The position numbers and the translations under genes were made by a program. From Lepidostoma basale (lineage: Eukaryota; Arthropoda; Insecta; Trichoptera; Lepidostomatidae): a stretch of 64,000 nucleotides of DNA. This document shows positions 10,014 through 20,495 of this stretch, one piece after another. The DNA is taken from the NCBI GenBank assembly GCA_022606425.2, contig JAHDVF020000587.1, positions 124,001 through 188,000 of the forward strand, read 5' to 3'. The notes below the pieces were generated by a model that searched no databases, was not told where the DNA came from, and saw only the letters and a list, made by a program, of their open reading frames with translations. The stretch's first letter is position 1. Every line of letters begins with the position of its first letter.

Positions 10014-10190
10014 ACCTCATTTCTTCTAATTGATCTCATTTCTGCATTTATCCTACTCTTATCCATATTCCACCAATTCCAAGCTTCACTTTCATATTTA
10101 AGGGTCGGCACTAGAACCAAATTGTGCACTGCCATCTTATTAAACTCCTCAAATATTCCACTATACTCACATGTACCCATGTCCAAAAGC

Positions 10191-10680
10191 TATCGAGAAC
10201 TCTGGGGTAGAACGCGCCCTTTAAATGTTGCAAAGCACTTCGGACCCTCCAGAGACATTAGGGGAGAACCCTGTGTGGTGTGAATGTAATTAAACAATTA
10301 TAATCCTCCAATATAACTCCTAACCTCTCCCTAACCCCCACCCTCTCCCGCCAATAATAGTTCAACCCCTCACTACCTTATTCGCTAACTAAACAATATT
10401 GACTGGCCCTTGAAGTTTCTAATGTGTTTAATATAATATTTTAGATTGTACTCTTGATAAAGGGTTCACTTTGATTTTAAATTCAAATATAGAACCACTC
10501 ATTTACTTTTAAACGAACGTGTAAACAAATAAACCGTTTAATAAATATTTTATACAATTTAATTTATTATTCTAATTCTGACCGTTTTCAAATATTAATA
10601 GATGGCAACGGGATGACGAAAACGGTCAAAACTAGAATAACGTTTTGGAAACATTGTATTATCACTATTTTTTTTTGCAC
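10191..10680. other. Unassigned, with a short inverted repeat
   Basis: Mostly unique. TCTAATTCTGACCGTTTTC (10571-10589) and GAAAACGGTCAAAACTAGA (10617-10635) form an imperfect inverted repeat, possibly a small MITE end pair. No gene seen. Confidence 0.35.
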
Positions 10681-10688
10681 TTTTCACA

Positions 10689-10721
10689 AACATGTTTCGG
10701 AACACAAACTACCTTCTTCAG
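10689..10721 (-). ncRNA. Hammerhead-like motif
   Basis: Minus strand: CUGAAGA core, extra A, a weak stem II closed by GG/CC, then GAAAC-AU-GUU. Core positions are intact, stem II is poor. Flanking sequence differs from the 2.5-kb copy, so this is another repeat subfamily. Confidence 0.5.
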
Positions 10722-10981
10722 TGTATGAATTTTAACAGTTAAATGAAAGAGAGTTATTACTTATATACTAAATGACGAGTGAAAAAGTGGAGAGGGGAAA
10801 ATTAAATTAAGCGGCAGGGTAAATTGTTGTTTAGTTGGAATTGAGACAGGGGAAAGAAATCAATTATGGGACTAGAAGTTAAGTTTAGTTGGTTGTTTAT
10901 AATATCTTCGCTATTTTTAATTTCCTTTTAAATTTCCAAAACTTATTTTCAGAAATTTCATTATTCTATAAAAAAATGACG

Positions 10982-11230
10982 ACCATTGTGGCCGAGTGGT
11001 AAGTGATTTGACTGCCACACCGTAGGTCCCGGGTTCGATTCCCGGCGATGGCAATGTGATTGTCACACTGTCTTTGGTCTGGTGAAGAATTCACGTGACA
11101 ATTAAATGGCGATAGATTAGCTACCTATCACATGTTACGAGAATCAATATGATAGCTATACTCTTTACATGGATTTGGCTAGTGCTGTAATGATGTAAAG
11201 AGCGATTTAACAAAATAATAATAATAATTA
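10982..11230 (+). mobile_element. S1 SINE, full-length tRNA-derived copy
   Basis: The head looks like a tRNA: A-box-like TGGCCGAGTGG at 10992-11002 and a perfect B box GGTTCGATTCC at 11035-11045, the internal RNA polymerase III promoter of tRNA-derived SINEs. The body (GTGATTGTCACACTGTC, ACGTGACAATTAAATGGCG, GATGTAAAGAGCGATT) leads into an (AAT)n tail. Other copies: 22153-22401, 26721-26866, 1546-1615, 13325-13404. It runs straight into the 22-bp satellite. Confidence 0.9.
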
Positions 11231-11545
11231 AGAACAGTAGAATATTTCATTAAGAACAGTAGAATATTCCATTAAGTACAATAGCATATTTTATTAAGAA
11301 CAATAGCATATTTCATTAAGAACAATAGAATATTTCATTAAGAACAATAGCATATTTCATTAAGAACAATAGCATATTTCATTAAGAACAATAGCATATT
11401 TCATTAAGAATAATAGCATATTTCATTAAGAATAATAGCATATTTCATTAAGAATAATAAAATATTTCACTAATGACAGTAGAATATTTAATTAAAAACA
11501 ATTGATTATTTCATTAAGAACAATGTAATATCTCATTAAGAACAA
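11226..11545 (+). repeat. 22-bp satellite, about 14 units
   Basis: Tandem copies of CATTAAGAACAATAGCATAT plus TT, with point variants that increase toward the right end. A single decayed unit pair reappears at 13235-13275. It starts at the end of the S1 SINE tail. Confidence 0.9.
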
Positions 11546-12005
11546 CTTATTTTGTGAGATTTATACATTTGCATTCATATTTTAGATTGGGTGCCGTCCA
11601 TATTTGCGTATTTGAACTGTTTGTAAATATGCAAAACTCTCCCCTACAGGCTTCCGTGTTTGAATTTCTACTGAACAGAAATCTGGGTGAAGAAGCGATT
11701 CCTCCGTGTGAAGTCAGTCATACGTGTAGACAGTTCGGTTGAGGTCGCGTACGATTTGTGTTTGTAGAGAGCTGGAATGGCTACCCGGTACGGCAGAGTT
11801 GTGTCAATACGGCCTTGTTTACCAACTACCCCCGTCCCCGCTACAGTCGGCTGTGGAAATAACTAGACAAAACCGACATGTAAATTATTCATGGATATGC
11901 TATATCACTGCAATAACAAGGGAAAATAATCATACACTATGTTGAAAAATAATAAGAACTAACTAGCGCCATTTGAAAAGCTGACAATGATATTGTTCCC
12001 AAAAA
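11546..12005. other. Unassigned intronic sequence
   Basis: Unique, moderately GC-rich around 11650-11860. Two short adjoining frames have no recognisable domain. Confidence 0.3.
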
Positions 12006-12800
12006 CTCCACAAAGCTTCTTGGTATATTGACACAAATCTGTCTCTAAAATTCCAAATTAATAACACGGTCAGCGCTGGTTTCTTCCACCTAATACGATT
12101 AAAATCCGTCAAAAGGAGTATTCCCCATGACACTTTCAAAACTCTTGTAAATTCCTTCATTGTGTCACGACTTGATTATTGTAATGGAATTTATGCAAAC
12201 GTCCCAAAACAACAAATAAACAAACTTCAATATGCGTTCAATGCAGCAGCAAGACTCATTAAAGCCATTCCAAAAAAGTCCCATATGACACAGCATCTCA
12301 AAGAACTTCACTGGCTTAAAAGTCCAGAAAGAATCCAGTATAAACTCTACTGGACAGTCTTTAAAGCGTTACATGGAATGGCACCAAGTTATATATATCT
12401 GAACTCTGTATAACGGACAGCCTAAATACAAGGAAATCCACACTTTGCTCGGCGAACTCCTCGGCAATAGGAAGATTAGTTGAGCCGAATCGTTGCCCCA
12501 GTACAAATTTCGGGGATCGAGCGTTCGCGGTAGCCGGTCCATCAGCTTGGAACAATCTCCCTTCACACCTCAGATGCATAAATGATCCGGCAGATTTCAG
12601 ATCTAAACTGAAAACCCATATTTTTCATATTTCATACCCAATTGAAACGTTTATACTTTGTTCTACTATACTTTTTAACCGATCGCGAAAATCAGATGCA
12701 GCGTTCACATTTAGATTTAAAGCACGTCTAAATGCGCCCTTGAGGTGATTACATCACAAAAAACGGCGCTATAAAAGTTAGCATATTATTATTATTATTT
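12006..12800 (+). mobile_element. B-LINE, best-preserved 3' portion
   Basis: Nearly colinear with 250-975 but without its deletions. The frame 12162-12413 has SRLDYCNGIYANVPKQQINK, AFNAAARLI and KALHGMAPSYI. Past a frameshift near 12400 come segments equivalent to FGDRAFAVAGPSAWNNLP seen at 19580-19850. 3' UTR hairpin at 12734-12769 and tail ATTATTATTATT at 12788-12800. L2/CR1-like by these C-terminal motifs. Confidence 0.88.
12734..12769 (+). other. B-LINE 3' double stem (type 1)
   Basis: Outer stem GCGCC/GGCGC and inner stem GTGAT-TAC-ATCAC, separated by CTTGAG and an A-rich strand. The same element lies at 906-940 (+), 6657-6691 (-) and 19453-19487 (-). It sits about 20-30 bases before the tail, where non-LTR reverse transcriptases commonly recognise their RNA. 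Confidence 0.75.
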
Positions 12801-14204
12801 CTCCCGAAGTAGGTCAAAGAAGATTGACCCTTTTTTTATTTCATTTTGACACATTTACTCCAAAAAATATTCGAATATTTGTGATTGAAATTTCATGGTC
12901 AATTATGGTTCAACACCCTTTAATATGGAGTTTTTCCTGTAGAAGCATTTTAAATTAAATAAAAAGAAAATTGTGATTTTTTTCAACTGTACATTTTCGG
13001 GGTCATTGACCAATTGGTTCGACAGCCCTTGAATGTACAAGGGTGACTGGAAATGAGAAGGGCGAATGTAGTGGCAATCGTATATAGGGAACAGCATCAA
13101 TAGGGAAAATGATATTTGCACAGCCGTAAGAGATTTTATTTTTATAAATACGTTTTTTTTTAAGTCATAAAATATTTAGATTTCTATTCTTGCTCATTGA
13201 TATAAAACTGTAATGATATACTAAAAAAAATCATTTAGAACAATACATTATTGCATTAAGAGTAATAGAATAATTAATTTTGGATGGATTTAGTTTAAGT
13301 TTGTTTGATGCCATCCAGTTTTTTTGATGCCATAAATGGCGATAGATTAGCTACCTATCACATGTTACGAGAATCAATATGATAGCTATACTCTTTACGT
13401 CGATTTTTAGTCAAAATGGACGAAGTGCTCTATGAACTTGGCGAACAGATTAAAAAAAAAAGTAATTTACCACAATTTGGAAGCTTTTTTCTGGCATTAA
13501 ACGATTCATGATGAATTGCCAAACCTTACTGAACAGAAATGTCAACACAATTTGACATTCTCAACTGTCAAACCATAGACAACAACCATCGAAACTTCTC
13601 ATGCAGCTAAAAGAACATCCTTTATATAAAATTTACAGCTTTAACGAATGTTCTTACTTAAAATGAAATTATAAAAATAATGTTAAATCTGGCTAGTACG
13701 TATATGAGCTCGTATCCCAATTAAAAAATGTGTCAAAACCCACCCCAACGTGCGCTCTTGATAAATGTACAATTTTCCGCTTATTGTTGACCGTGGCGGT
13801 TTTCACACCGGGCGCCCGGCCACCCCTATTCGAGGGATGATTGATTGTTCTTTTCCATCCCCGTCGATGTAAATATTCCGGTAATCAACCGTCTTGACAC
13901 AAGGACCAATAAAGCGACAGTGTTGGAATGTAGCGGGCCGATTGATTGGTTATGAGAATGTATTTTGATACAATATACTTCTGTTTACTTATCGTAAACA
14001 TTTTTTTAAAATTTTATTTTAGCTCAGCTTAATGATGATTTCGATATTAATTAAAACACTGTTTTGTAATACTGTGTTTTGATGGCACAAATAAAGAAAA
14101 CAAGATTGTTTTATTTCATTGTCAGAAAGGTAATTCTTATTTTAATTTTCTCAGTCAAGATCTGCAGCAAATGTTGATTCGTTTTCTCACACATTCTTTT
14201 TGGT
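12801..14204. other. Intron with an S1 fragment and AT-rich sequence
   Basis: 13235-13275 holds stray units of the 22-bp satellite and 13325-13404 an S1 SINE middle fragment. The rest (for example 13410-14200) shows no repeat or frame that I can assign. 13790-13860 is GC-rich. Confidence 0.4.
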
Positions 14205-14660
14205 GATCTTATTTCTACGGTATTTATTTTATTTTCATCCTTCAACGTTGTATGATAGAATACCGAACTATGAAATAAGAAAGAAGTGTAAGGCAGATGA
14301 CTGCATCATGGATAAAATTAAAAAAGGATCCCTGATTTCGTTCGACATAAATTAAATAGACAATATGTGCACCATCTAAAAAGAACATTTTGTGTTAAAT
14401 AATTTTTATTTTGTTATTTTATTTTATATCGTTGTATTTTATATTATTTGTTTTAGATTTATTTTGTGGGTGTTGGACGATCGAAGTGTGCGCGGGAGTT
14501 GCCTATTGGTGGCGATGAGGTTCGCAACCCATCACACCGCGTCTCCCGCGGGGCGAAAAGAGAAGGATGGAGTGCCGCATCAGTAAAAGTGTGTCAGTCC
14601 ATTCTTTCTGTCTACCCTTTCGGGGAGACGGCGTGATGGTTAGTAAGTTAGTTAGTTTTT
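14205..14660 (+). mobile_element. A-LINE fragment fused to an E-SINE
   Basis: 14205-14335 is A-LINE coding sequence (AACGTTGTATGATAGAATAC, GATGACTGCATCATGG, AAAAAAGGATCCCTGA). At about 14330 it switches, without a gap, to E-SINE sequence (ACATAAATTAAATAGACAAT) that runs through GCGGGAG...CTCCCGC to the shared 3' end and GTTAG tail. The junction fits either template switching during reverse transcription or a 5'-truncated E-SINE inserted in an A-LINE. Confidence 0.65.
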
Positions 14661-15299
14661 ATTATTATTAAGCGAATACTTCACTCGCGTAATATCGAAT
14701 GTGGATTTTATATACGGCCCCATCCCTAATTCACCTTTCCCAGCAAATGGTTTTTTGCCCATCCACTAGACCTGTATAATATCCGTCAATAAATTCGTAA
14801 AAAAATCCTAATAAAATCCCATGTCAAAGAATCTAATATCACCACTCGAGCGGGCGCTGTTGGCGGGGGCGGGGGCGGACTGGGGGGCGCCCCTCACAAC
14901 ACAAACAGTCACGCCCTTAGCAAACAGCGGCTCAGAGCAAACGGGGTGGTGTTTGCACTACGCAGGTACCACTGATTAGGTGCCTCCGGACGGGATTTTA
15001 CAGACGCGCCAGGGGTTGGAAGCAACCGAACCGGTTAGGATTATCTTGAAATCGATTAATGTATCAAATTACAAAATTACACACAATTTTAAGAACATTG
15101 TTGAATGTATACAAATACTGGGTTTCACCCATTGCGGTTTAATCATTTTAAGGATTAATTGTATGAATAAAATGTTTATTTTTAACATGTTTATTTTTAA
15201 GAAAATCTTTATTTTTAACAAAATGTTTATTTTTTACAAAATCTATATTCTGAACCAAAATTTTTCACATTAACTAAAATATGTATCTTCAACTAGTTC
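14661..15299. other. Intron with GC-rich island
   Basis: 14845-15040 is GC-rich with a GGCGGGGGCGGGGGCGG run and is unique in the window. 15112-15160 resembles the arm of the 8.4-kb hairpin. 15170-15270 is low-complexity (AAAATGTTTATTTTT-like) repeats. Confidence 0.4.
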
Positions 15300-15392
15300 A
15301 CAAAATGGAGCTACAGCGCCCTTGAGATGATTAATTCATAAAAATGGCGCTCTATAAATCATCCAATTTATTATTATTATTATTATTATTAT
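15300..15392 (+). mobile_element. B-LINE 3' UTR only (type 2 hairpin)
   Basis: ACAAAATGGAGCTACAGCGC leads into the double stem 15316-15350: outer GCGCC/GGCGC, inner ATGA-TTAAT-TCAT. Followed by TCTATAAATCATCCAATTTA and an (ATT)n tail. No coding part. Confidence 0.75.
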
Positions 15393-15535
15393 CAATAGAG
15401 ACGAAGGTGCAATTGTTTTTTGGAAACAGAATACGGTGGTCGAGGCGTTTACAGGACTGCGAGTGACCTGTCATCGGTTGGGTTAAGCGATCGCTTTATG
15501 TAATACAACATTCCCCATTCCGCTGAATCATATCA
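15389..15535 (+). repeat. P repeat, partial
   Basis: Begins ATCAATAGAGACGAAG inside the preceding (ATT)n tail and follows the P consensus through GGTTGGGTTAAGCGATCGCT to ACATTCCCCATTCCGC. It contains the 12-base palindrome AAGCGATCGCTT. A separate small hairpin (TTGGGCTATTTGTAA) lies at 15541-15572. Confidence 0.7.
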
Positions 15536-15665
15536 TCGGAATTGGGCTATTTGTAAATTATTACAAATAGCCCAACTTAATTTTTAATTTAGAATTTTTG
15601 TATCGAATTTAAAATGCGTTTTTTATTAGTCTTTCTTTGTTTAGTTTTTGTTATATTTTTTTCAC

Positions 15666-15696
15666 CTGAAGATGGAGGTATTCCCTGAAACATGTC
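15666..15696 (+). ncRNA. Hammerhead-like motif
   Basis: CUGAAGA core, then an imperfect stem II (GGA...UCC), GAAAC-AU-GUC. Core matches consensus and stem III/cleavage triplet GUC is present. Followed by TTTATTTTAATATT. No neighbouring long repeat partner recognised. Confidence 0.5.
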
Positions 15697-15778
15697 GTTT
15701 ATTTTAATATTTTTTTATTAAAAATGTGGTCTAAACAATGTTTTTTTAATTACCAAAGTAGATATATATACTCGTATA

Positions 15779-17058
15779 TTAGGTTATTACATATGAAATT
15801 GGCGTTTTGTATGTGAGGAACATAAAGTTGATTTTTTTTAAATATAATATAATATATTTATTTAATCAAAGTATGTACCATTGCTATCTATGCACTTTTG
15901 CCATCTCATAGGTAGTTCATCGATCCCTTTACTAAAAAAACCATTCGGACGGGAATCAATAAAATCTTTCAAGTCGGTTTGGACTGCCCCATCGGAGTTG
16001 AATTTTTTCCCTTGCAAGAAGTTATCCAAATTTCGAAAAAAATAGTAATCTGTTGGGGCAAGGTCCGGAGAGTACTGTGGATGTCTTAGACATTCCAATT
16101 GAAGCTCTTCTAATTTGGTAGCCGTCTGTTGTGCAGTGTGTGGTCTAGCGTTATCACGAAGCAGGAGTGGCCTAGAGCGATTAACCAGCCTCGGTTGTTA
16201 AGCAGCTAGCTTTTCCATCATGGTTTGCAGTTGCTGACAATAGACATCTGCCGTAATCGTCTGGCCAGATTTAAGAAAGCTGTAGTGAACGACACCAGCA
16301 CTAGTCCACCAAACACTCACAAGTAACTCTTTTGGAGTCAATTTTCGCTTGGGGCATGGTTTGGCTGGTTTGGCAGGGTTCAGCCATTGCGATGAGCGCT
16401 TCCGATTATCATACAGGATCCACTTTTTATCACAGGTAATGATTCGATTCAAAATCCCTTCATTATTGTGCCGGTTGAGTAATGCAACGCAGCAGTCAAC
16501 GCGCGTTTGTTGATTTGCTTCACTCAATTCGTGAGGTACCCACCTTTCAAGCTTTTTCACCTTCCCGATTTGCTTCAAGTGGATTAAAACAGTTTTATCA
16601 CTAACACTGCAGCCTGCAGCTAACTCGGACGTGGTTTGCGGTGGATCCGCTTCCACAATAGCCTTCAATTCTTCATTATCAACTTTGGTCTCCGGCCGTC
16701 CACGGGGCTTGTTCTGCAGGTCGAAATTTCCAGAACGAAAACGTTGGAACCAAAAACGCACTGTGTTTTCTTTTGCGGCACCGTCGCCATACACATCATT
16801 AATCCTTCGAGCCGTTTCTGCAGCACTGGTGCCACGGTGGAACTCGTACTCGTAAATAACGCGATATTTCAAGTTTTCCATTTTGTAAACTGAGTGACGC
16901 AAAGAATTGAAAAAACAAATGAATTATAATTTTCGAAACACAAATACTTGAGTAAATAGCTGTATAAATTTGAATTTGGAATTCCTAACCAATGAGAAGA
17001 TATTTGAGATCAAAGTTGCCAGTACGGCAAAACGCCAATTTCATATGTAAGGACCTAA
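15779..17058 (-). mobile_element. Mariner-family DNA transposon, 1280 bp
   Basis: Both terminal inverted repeats are present: 15779-15809 and 17028-17058, about 31 bp, differing at 2 positions, beginning TTAGGT and ending with ATTGGCGTTTTG. Each is flanked by TA, the mariner target duplication. Length is normal for the family. The transposase gene lies on the minus strand and carries one nonsense codon, so this is an inactivated but nearly complete copy and one of the youngest elements in the window. Confidence 0.95.
15862..16881 (-). pseudogene. Mariner transposase with one in-frame stop
   Basis: Encodes a cut-and-paste transposase that binds its inverted repeats and acts through a D,D34D centre. 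From MENLKYRVIYEYEF (16881; an in-frame ATG at 16902 adds seven residues) the frame shows the N-terminal helix-turn-helix DNA-binding half with RFWFQRFRSG and a GRP linker. It then has the WVPHEL motif, the first catalytic Asp in ITCDKKW (usually TCDEKW), the second in RDNARPH (usually HDN) and the third in SPDLAPTDYYFF. A TAA at 16198-16200 replaces the Lys codon usual after KLAA; the frame resumes unchanged to the stop at 15862. About 340 codons in all, the family's normal length. Non-functional as it stands. Confidence 0.93.
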
Positions 17059-17530
17059 TATTTTATCATATTCCTCCGTTGTGCAAACACCCCATTAGCT
17101 ATGGGTATGATCGGTGGTGTTTATACAATATTATAAGTTTATTCAATATGGCGGTGAATAATCGGGCTCATCTCCTGAAGAGGGTGGGGGTGGTGATCGC
17201 AGATCATCCCCGAAACAAGCGGTGATTGGATGGGGCGAATCAGCCGATGTAAAATCAAATTGGCTACTTCACACCAGGCCCCGATGAGCATAATCGGTCT
17301 GACGTCGGCAATGTCGCGGATTATCGCGCGATCATTACACCCTCATCTGAAATTAGCGGCACTACCCTTCAGTGAGTTTTCATTATCATATTCTGGAACA
17401 AATTCAAAATTTAAAGTTATTCTTAATCTCTGATAAAAACCAAATAACATAACTCCAAGTCGAATTAAAGACTTCATTATAAATAATTAATACGAATCTG
17501 TTTGTTTCAAGTTGGTTAAACTATTTTATA
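17059..17530. other. Unique, moderately GC-rich intron sequence
   Basis: 17060-17380 does not recur in the window and contains balanced-composition sequence (GGTGGGGGTGGTGATCGC, CGGTCTGACGTCGGCAATG). No splice-bounded frame is convincing. Candidate conserved non-coding host DNA. Confidence 0.35.
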
Positions 17531-17937
17531 CAAGCACATTTCTCTCGCTTACTCAACATTCAAATATCGTGTCAGGCACGCACGCCGATTTCTCCCACTC
17601 CTCACGTAACCGACATTTAATATTTGATTGATTTGATCGTGCCACGTTTTCCTCGGTCTTTCTCTATTTCTAGTTCCATTTACATCGTCAACGTATACTT
17701 TTTTTTACCATTCTTTCTTTATTTATTCTTTCCTTGTGTCCAAACTATCTTAATGATCCTTTCATTATTTTGTTCATAACACTTTCATTCGCACCGCATT
17801 CACTTCTTTTACTTGCATTAGACACTTTATCATAAACAGATTTAACATACATTCGTCTTAGAGATCTCATTTATACTGCATATATTCTACTTTCATCCTT
17901 CTTTTGCCAGTTCCATGTTTCGCTTCCGTACAGAATT
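17531..17937 (-). mobile_element. A-LINE, reverse orientation, no tail
   Basis: Minus-strand blocks corresponding to SETWNWQKKDESR, MRSLRRM, SECGANE, RSRRNRRA are recognisable through frameshifts. The 3' tail is missing: it joins unique DNA at 17531 (ACATTTCTCTCGCTT). Confidence 0.75.
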
Positions 17938-17957
17938 TATATTGTATATACAAAACA

Positions 17958-17990
17958 CTGGTGAAGGGCTTCTCTGTCCGAAACACGTTT
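17958..17990 (+). ncRNA. Hammerhead-like motif, one core change
   Basis: CUGGUGA in place of CUGANGA, a weak stem II closed by GG/CC, then GAAAC-AC-GUU. It directly follows the 5' end of the reversed A-LINE copy. Confidence 0.4.
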
Positions 17991-18340
17991 ATATTTTAAT
18001 TTTTATTTTAAAGATAGTTCGTGTTGTTTACAAAATTTAAAAAACATTGTTCATTGAAATGTTTTTTTTATATAACATACAAATTGACAAATAATGAAGT
18101 GTTTTTTTTATACACTAATTGACAAACAATGCAATGTTTTTATACAAATAGTTTTATACATTTAGTGGTGCATATGAGTGGTCAAGGGTTAGGGGGTGAT
18201 AATTGGCGTTTAATTAAGCCACCACGGGCGGACATGCATGCGCCATACAAGCCTGGGTCCACCAGACAACCCCCTATGGTGGGCATCGCGCACTAAATCG
18301 GGCTAATTTTCAAAATTAGATTGTAGTATTTATGGCCGAG
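17991..18340. other. AT-rich then GC-rich intron sequence
   Basis: 18030-18150 contains a short direct duplication (GAAGTGTTTTTTTTATA-like). 18180-18300 is GC-rich and unique. No gene. Confidence 0.3.
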
Positions 18341-18545
18341 GCTTGAAATCAACGTGGATGGCAACAGAATTGAGAATGTCCAAGAATAAACATACCTGGG
18401 ACACAATATTCGATTGGGCCGAGATGACCAAACGCTCGTGAATGTAGAAGAGGCGGGAGATTTATGTCAGGAACAATGTGGCGATCTATCCTCTCTGCCT
18501 ACACCTTCGGAAAAACAGCGTGATGGTTAGTTAGTAAGTTGCTCC
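18341..18545 (+). mobile_element. C2-LINE fragment fused to an A-LINE tail
   Basis: 18341-18437 encodes on the plus strand INVDGNRIEN and TYLGHNIRLGRDDQT, with a stop between; this is a conserved block of lepidopteran-type RTE elements. At 18437 it switches to the A-LINE end (GTGAATGTAGAAGAGG, then GCGTGATGGTTAGTTAG). A second case of an abrupt LINE-to-LINE junction. Confidence 0.65.
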
Positions 18546-18610
18546 AAGTTCTCTTCGTTCACACTTATGTTACGAACTCATTTGCTCATCCCTTTCAAAA
18601 ACTACTTATT

Positions 18611-18996
18611 CTTCTTCTTCAAGTGCCCTGTCGGGTCCCCCCAACGTTGACGATCACCTCGGCGAACCTGTCCCTGTTCTGCGCCGCTCGAAACAGCTCC
18701 TCAACACTTCGGATGCCGGTCCACTCCCTCACGTTTCGCAGCCAGGATATTTGTCTCCTTCCGGGCCCTCGACATCCCTCAATTTTCCCCTCCACTATCA
18801 GTTGGAGAAGGTGGTACTTTTCCCCACGCAGTATATGACCCAGATGTGAGATCTTTCGAACCTTGATAGTTGACAACAGCTCCCACCAACTTTAGCTCGC
18901 CTAAGGACTTCGTTATTGGTAACCATGTCTGTCCAGGGAACTCTGAGCATTTGGCGATGGAGTCACATCTCAAATGCTTCCAGTCTGTTCATTGAG
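18611..18996 (-). pseudogene. C1-LINE, second copy
   Basis: The frame 18619-18876 reads STIKVRKISHLGHILRGEKY, then HLLQLIVEGKIEG, GPGRRQISWLRN, TGIRSVEELFRAAQNRDRFA and NVGGTRQGT, giving the uninterrupted C-terminus missing from the copy at 4751-5320. Upstream continues to about 18996 in another frame. Ends with GAAGAAGAAG at 18611. 5'-truncated. Confidence 0.85.
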
Positions 18997-19429
18997 TTCA
19001 CTTTTACAAACTGCTTACTTTTTTTAATACCGATTTAATAAAATTGCCGGTTTACTTTCATTGCTATTCTACTGGAGAGTATAGTTGCAAACATCGGCCA
19101 ACCTACGCCACCTACCCGTCCAGCGCCTGTCGTAAAAGCGCCCTCGCCGAACTTCGTGACCGGGGAGGTAAGCTCCGCTCCACAATGGAGATAACGGGGG
19201 CGGGTGACACGACTCGAGACAAGAGGTGAAATTTAAACAGTGCGAACCCTGCTCTATTGTCTCTGGTTGGGCGGAATCGGGTACCTACTCAGTGTCACCT
19301 CCATATAAGCTAAATTAAAACAGATATTATTTTAGAGTAAACAAAAACACGGTTACTTTCTTAATGATTTGGTAATCCATTTCAACATTATTAACTGTTT
19401 AACTGCGAATTTCAAACCCTTTAATGATC
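18997..19429. other. Intron with GC-rich island
   Basis: 19080-19220 is GC-rich and unique. Frame 19044-19229 has no recognisable domain. Rest AT-rich. Confidence 0.3.
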
Positions 19430-19850
19430 ATAATAATATGCTAACTTTCATAGCGCCGTTTTTGTGATGTAATCACCTCAAGGGCGCATTAAGATGTATT
19501 TTAAATCTTAATGTGAACGCTGCATCTGATTGATATTCGCGATCGATTCGAAAGTATAATAGAACAAAATATGCAAGTTTTAAATTGGGTATGCAATATG
19601 AAAAATATGGGTTTTCAGCTGAGATCTGAAGTCTGTCGGATCATTTATGCATCTGAGGTGTGAAGGAAGATTGTTCCAAGCTGATGGACCGGCTACCGCA
19701 AACGCTCGATCCCCGAAATTTTTACTAGGGCAACGCTTTGGCTCAACTAATCTTCCTATTGCCGAGGAGCTCGCAGAGCGAAGTGTGGATTTCCTTGTAC
19801 GAGTATTTAGGCTGTCCGTTATACAGAGTTCGGATATATAATTTGGAGCC
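19430..19850 (-). pseudogene. B-LINE C-terminus and 3' UTR
   Basis: The frame 19580-19885 (minus) is the clearest B-LINE C-terminus: YISELCITDSLNTRTRKST, then FGDRAFAVAGPSAWNNLPSH and INDPTDFRSQLKTHIF up to a stop at 19580. Double-stem hairpin 19453-19487, (ATT)n tail at 19432-19437. The first 11 codons of the open frame come from the neighbouring A-LINE antisense and are not part of the element. Confidence 0.85.
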
Positions 19851-20495
19851 AACTCATGTATGGAAGTGAAGCTTAGAGCTGGCAAAAGAAGAATGAAAGC
19901 AGGATAAACGCCGTAGAAATGAGATCACTAAGAAGAATGTGCGATAGAATACCGAACGATGAAATAAGAAAGAAATGTAAGAAAAAATTAAAAAAGGATC
20001 CCGGAGATGGTTTAGACATATGGAACGAATGGATGAGAGTAGAATGATTAAAAAGTTGTACACAAGCAAAACCGGGTGGTGGTCTAGGGGATAGAACGCT
20101 TGGCTCCTGATCCAAGGGACATGGGTTCAAGCCTGGACACGACCAGATTCCTTCTTCATAATAATGAGCTATTTTCTGCTCACATTGAAGATTGTAAAAT
20201 AAATTCTAATATCATTGATGTAAATCCTTGATATTAGTATTTAAAAAAAAAAAAAAAAACAGCGTGAGTGGGAAAAGAAGCCGAGGACGACCGAAGAAAA
20301 CATGGCATGACCAAATTAATCAATTACTAAAAGGCGGCCACATTCGAAGTCGGAATAATCGACGTGCGTGCATGGTACGATGTATGAATGTAGAGGAATC
20401 CCGAGTGGTATGCCAAGATAGGGCATTGTGGCGATTCATCATCTCTGCCTGCCCCTCCGGGGAAATGGCGTGATGGTTAGTTAGTTAGTTAGTTA
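19851..20495 (+). mobile_element. A-LINE copy split by an S2 SINE
   Basis: A-LINE C-terminal region (GTATGGAAGTGAAGC, AGATCACTAAGAAGAATGTG) up to GTACACAAGCA at 20069. It is interrupted by the S2 SINE 20071-20259 and resumes with CAGCGTGAGTGGGAAAAGAA to the tail. The intact order is seen in 48236-48755 (ACACAAGCAGCGTGAG). It also has a deletion of about 15 codons near 19945 and 19980. Confidence 0.85.
20071..20259 (+). mobile_element. S2 SINE, tRNA-derived, poly(A)-tailed
   Basis: A-box-like TGGTCTAGGGG at 20080-20090 and B-box-like GGTTCAAGCC at 20124-20133 in a tRNA-like head, a body with ATAATGAGCTATTTTCTGCT, and a poly(A) tail at 20243-20259. Inserted in the A-LINE at 20069. Related copies: 56092-56250 and 49241-49312. 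Confidence 0.85.

Larger units (their letters stand above)
9416..10190 (-). mobile_element. A-LINE fragments broken by a retrocopy and an F repeat
   Basis: 9416-9530 is the tail and 3' UTR on the minus strand. 10014-10150 is an upstream part of the same family (MYGSEAW-like, NAEMRSIRRN). Between them lie the retrocopy 9581-9833 and the F1 repeat 9906-10013. Whether the two A-LINE pieces are one copy is not certain. Confidence 0.6.

Noticed and set aside
10982..11054. Functional tRNA gene
   Set aside because: A and B boxes are present but the cloverleaf is not complete and the same head with the same body recurs at 22153 and 26721: a SINE.
20071..20140. Functional tRNA gene (second)
   Set aside because: Followed by a SINE body and poly(A), and repeated at 56092. 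Anticodon loop is one base too long.
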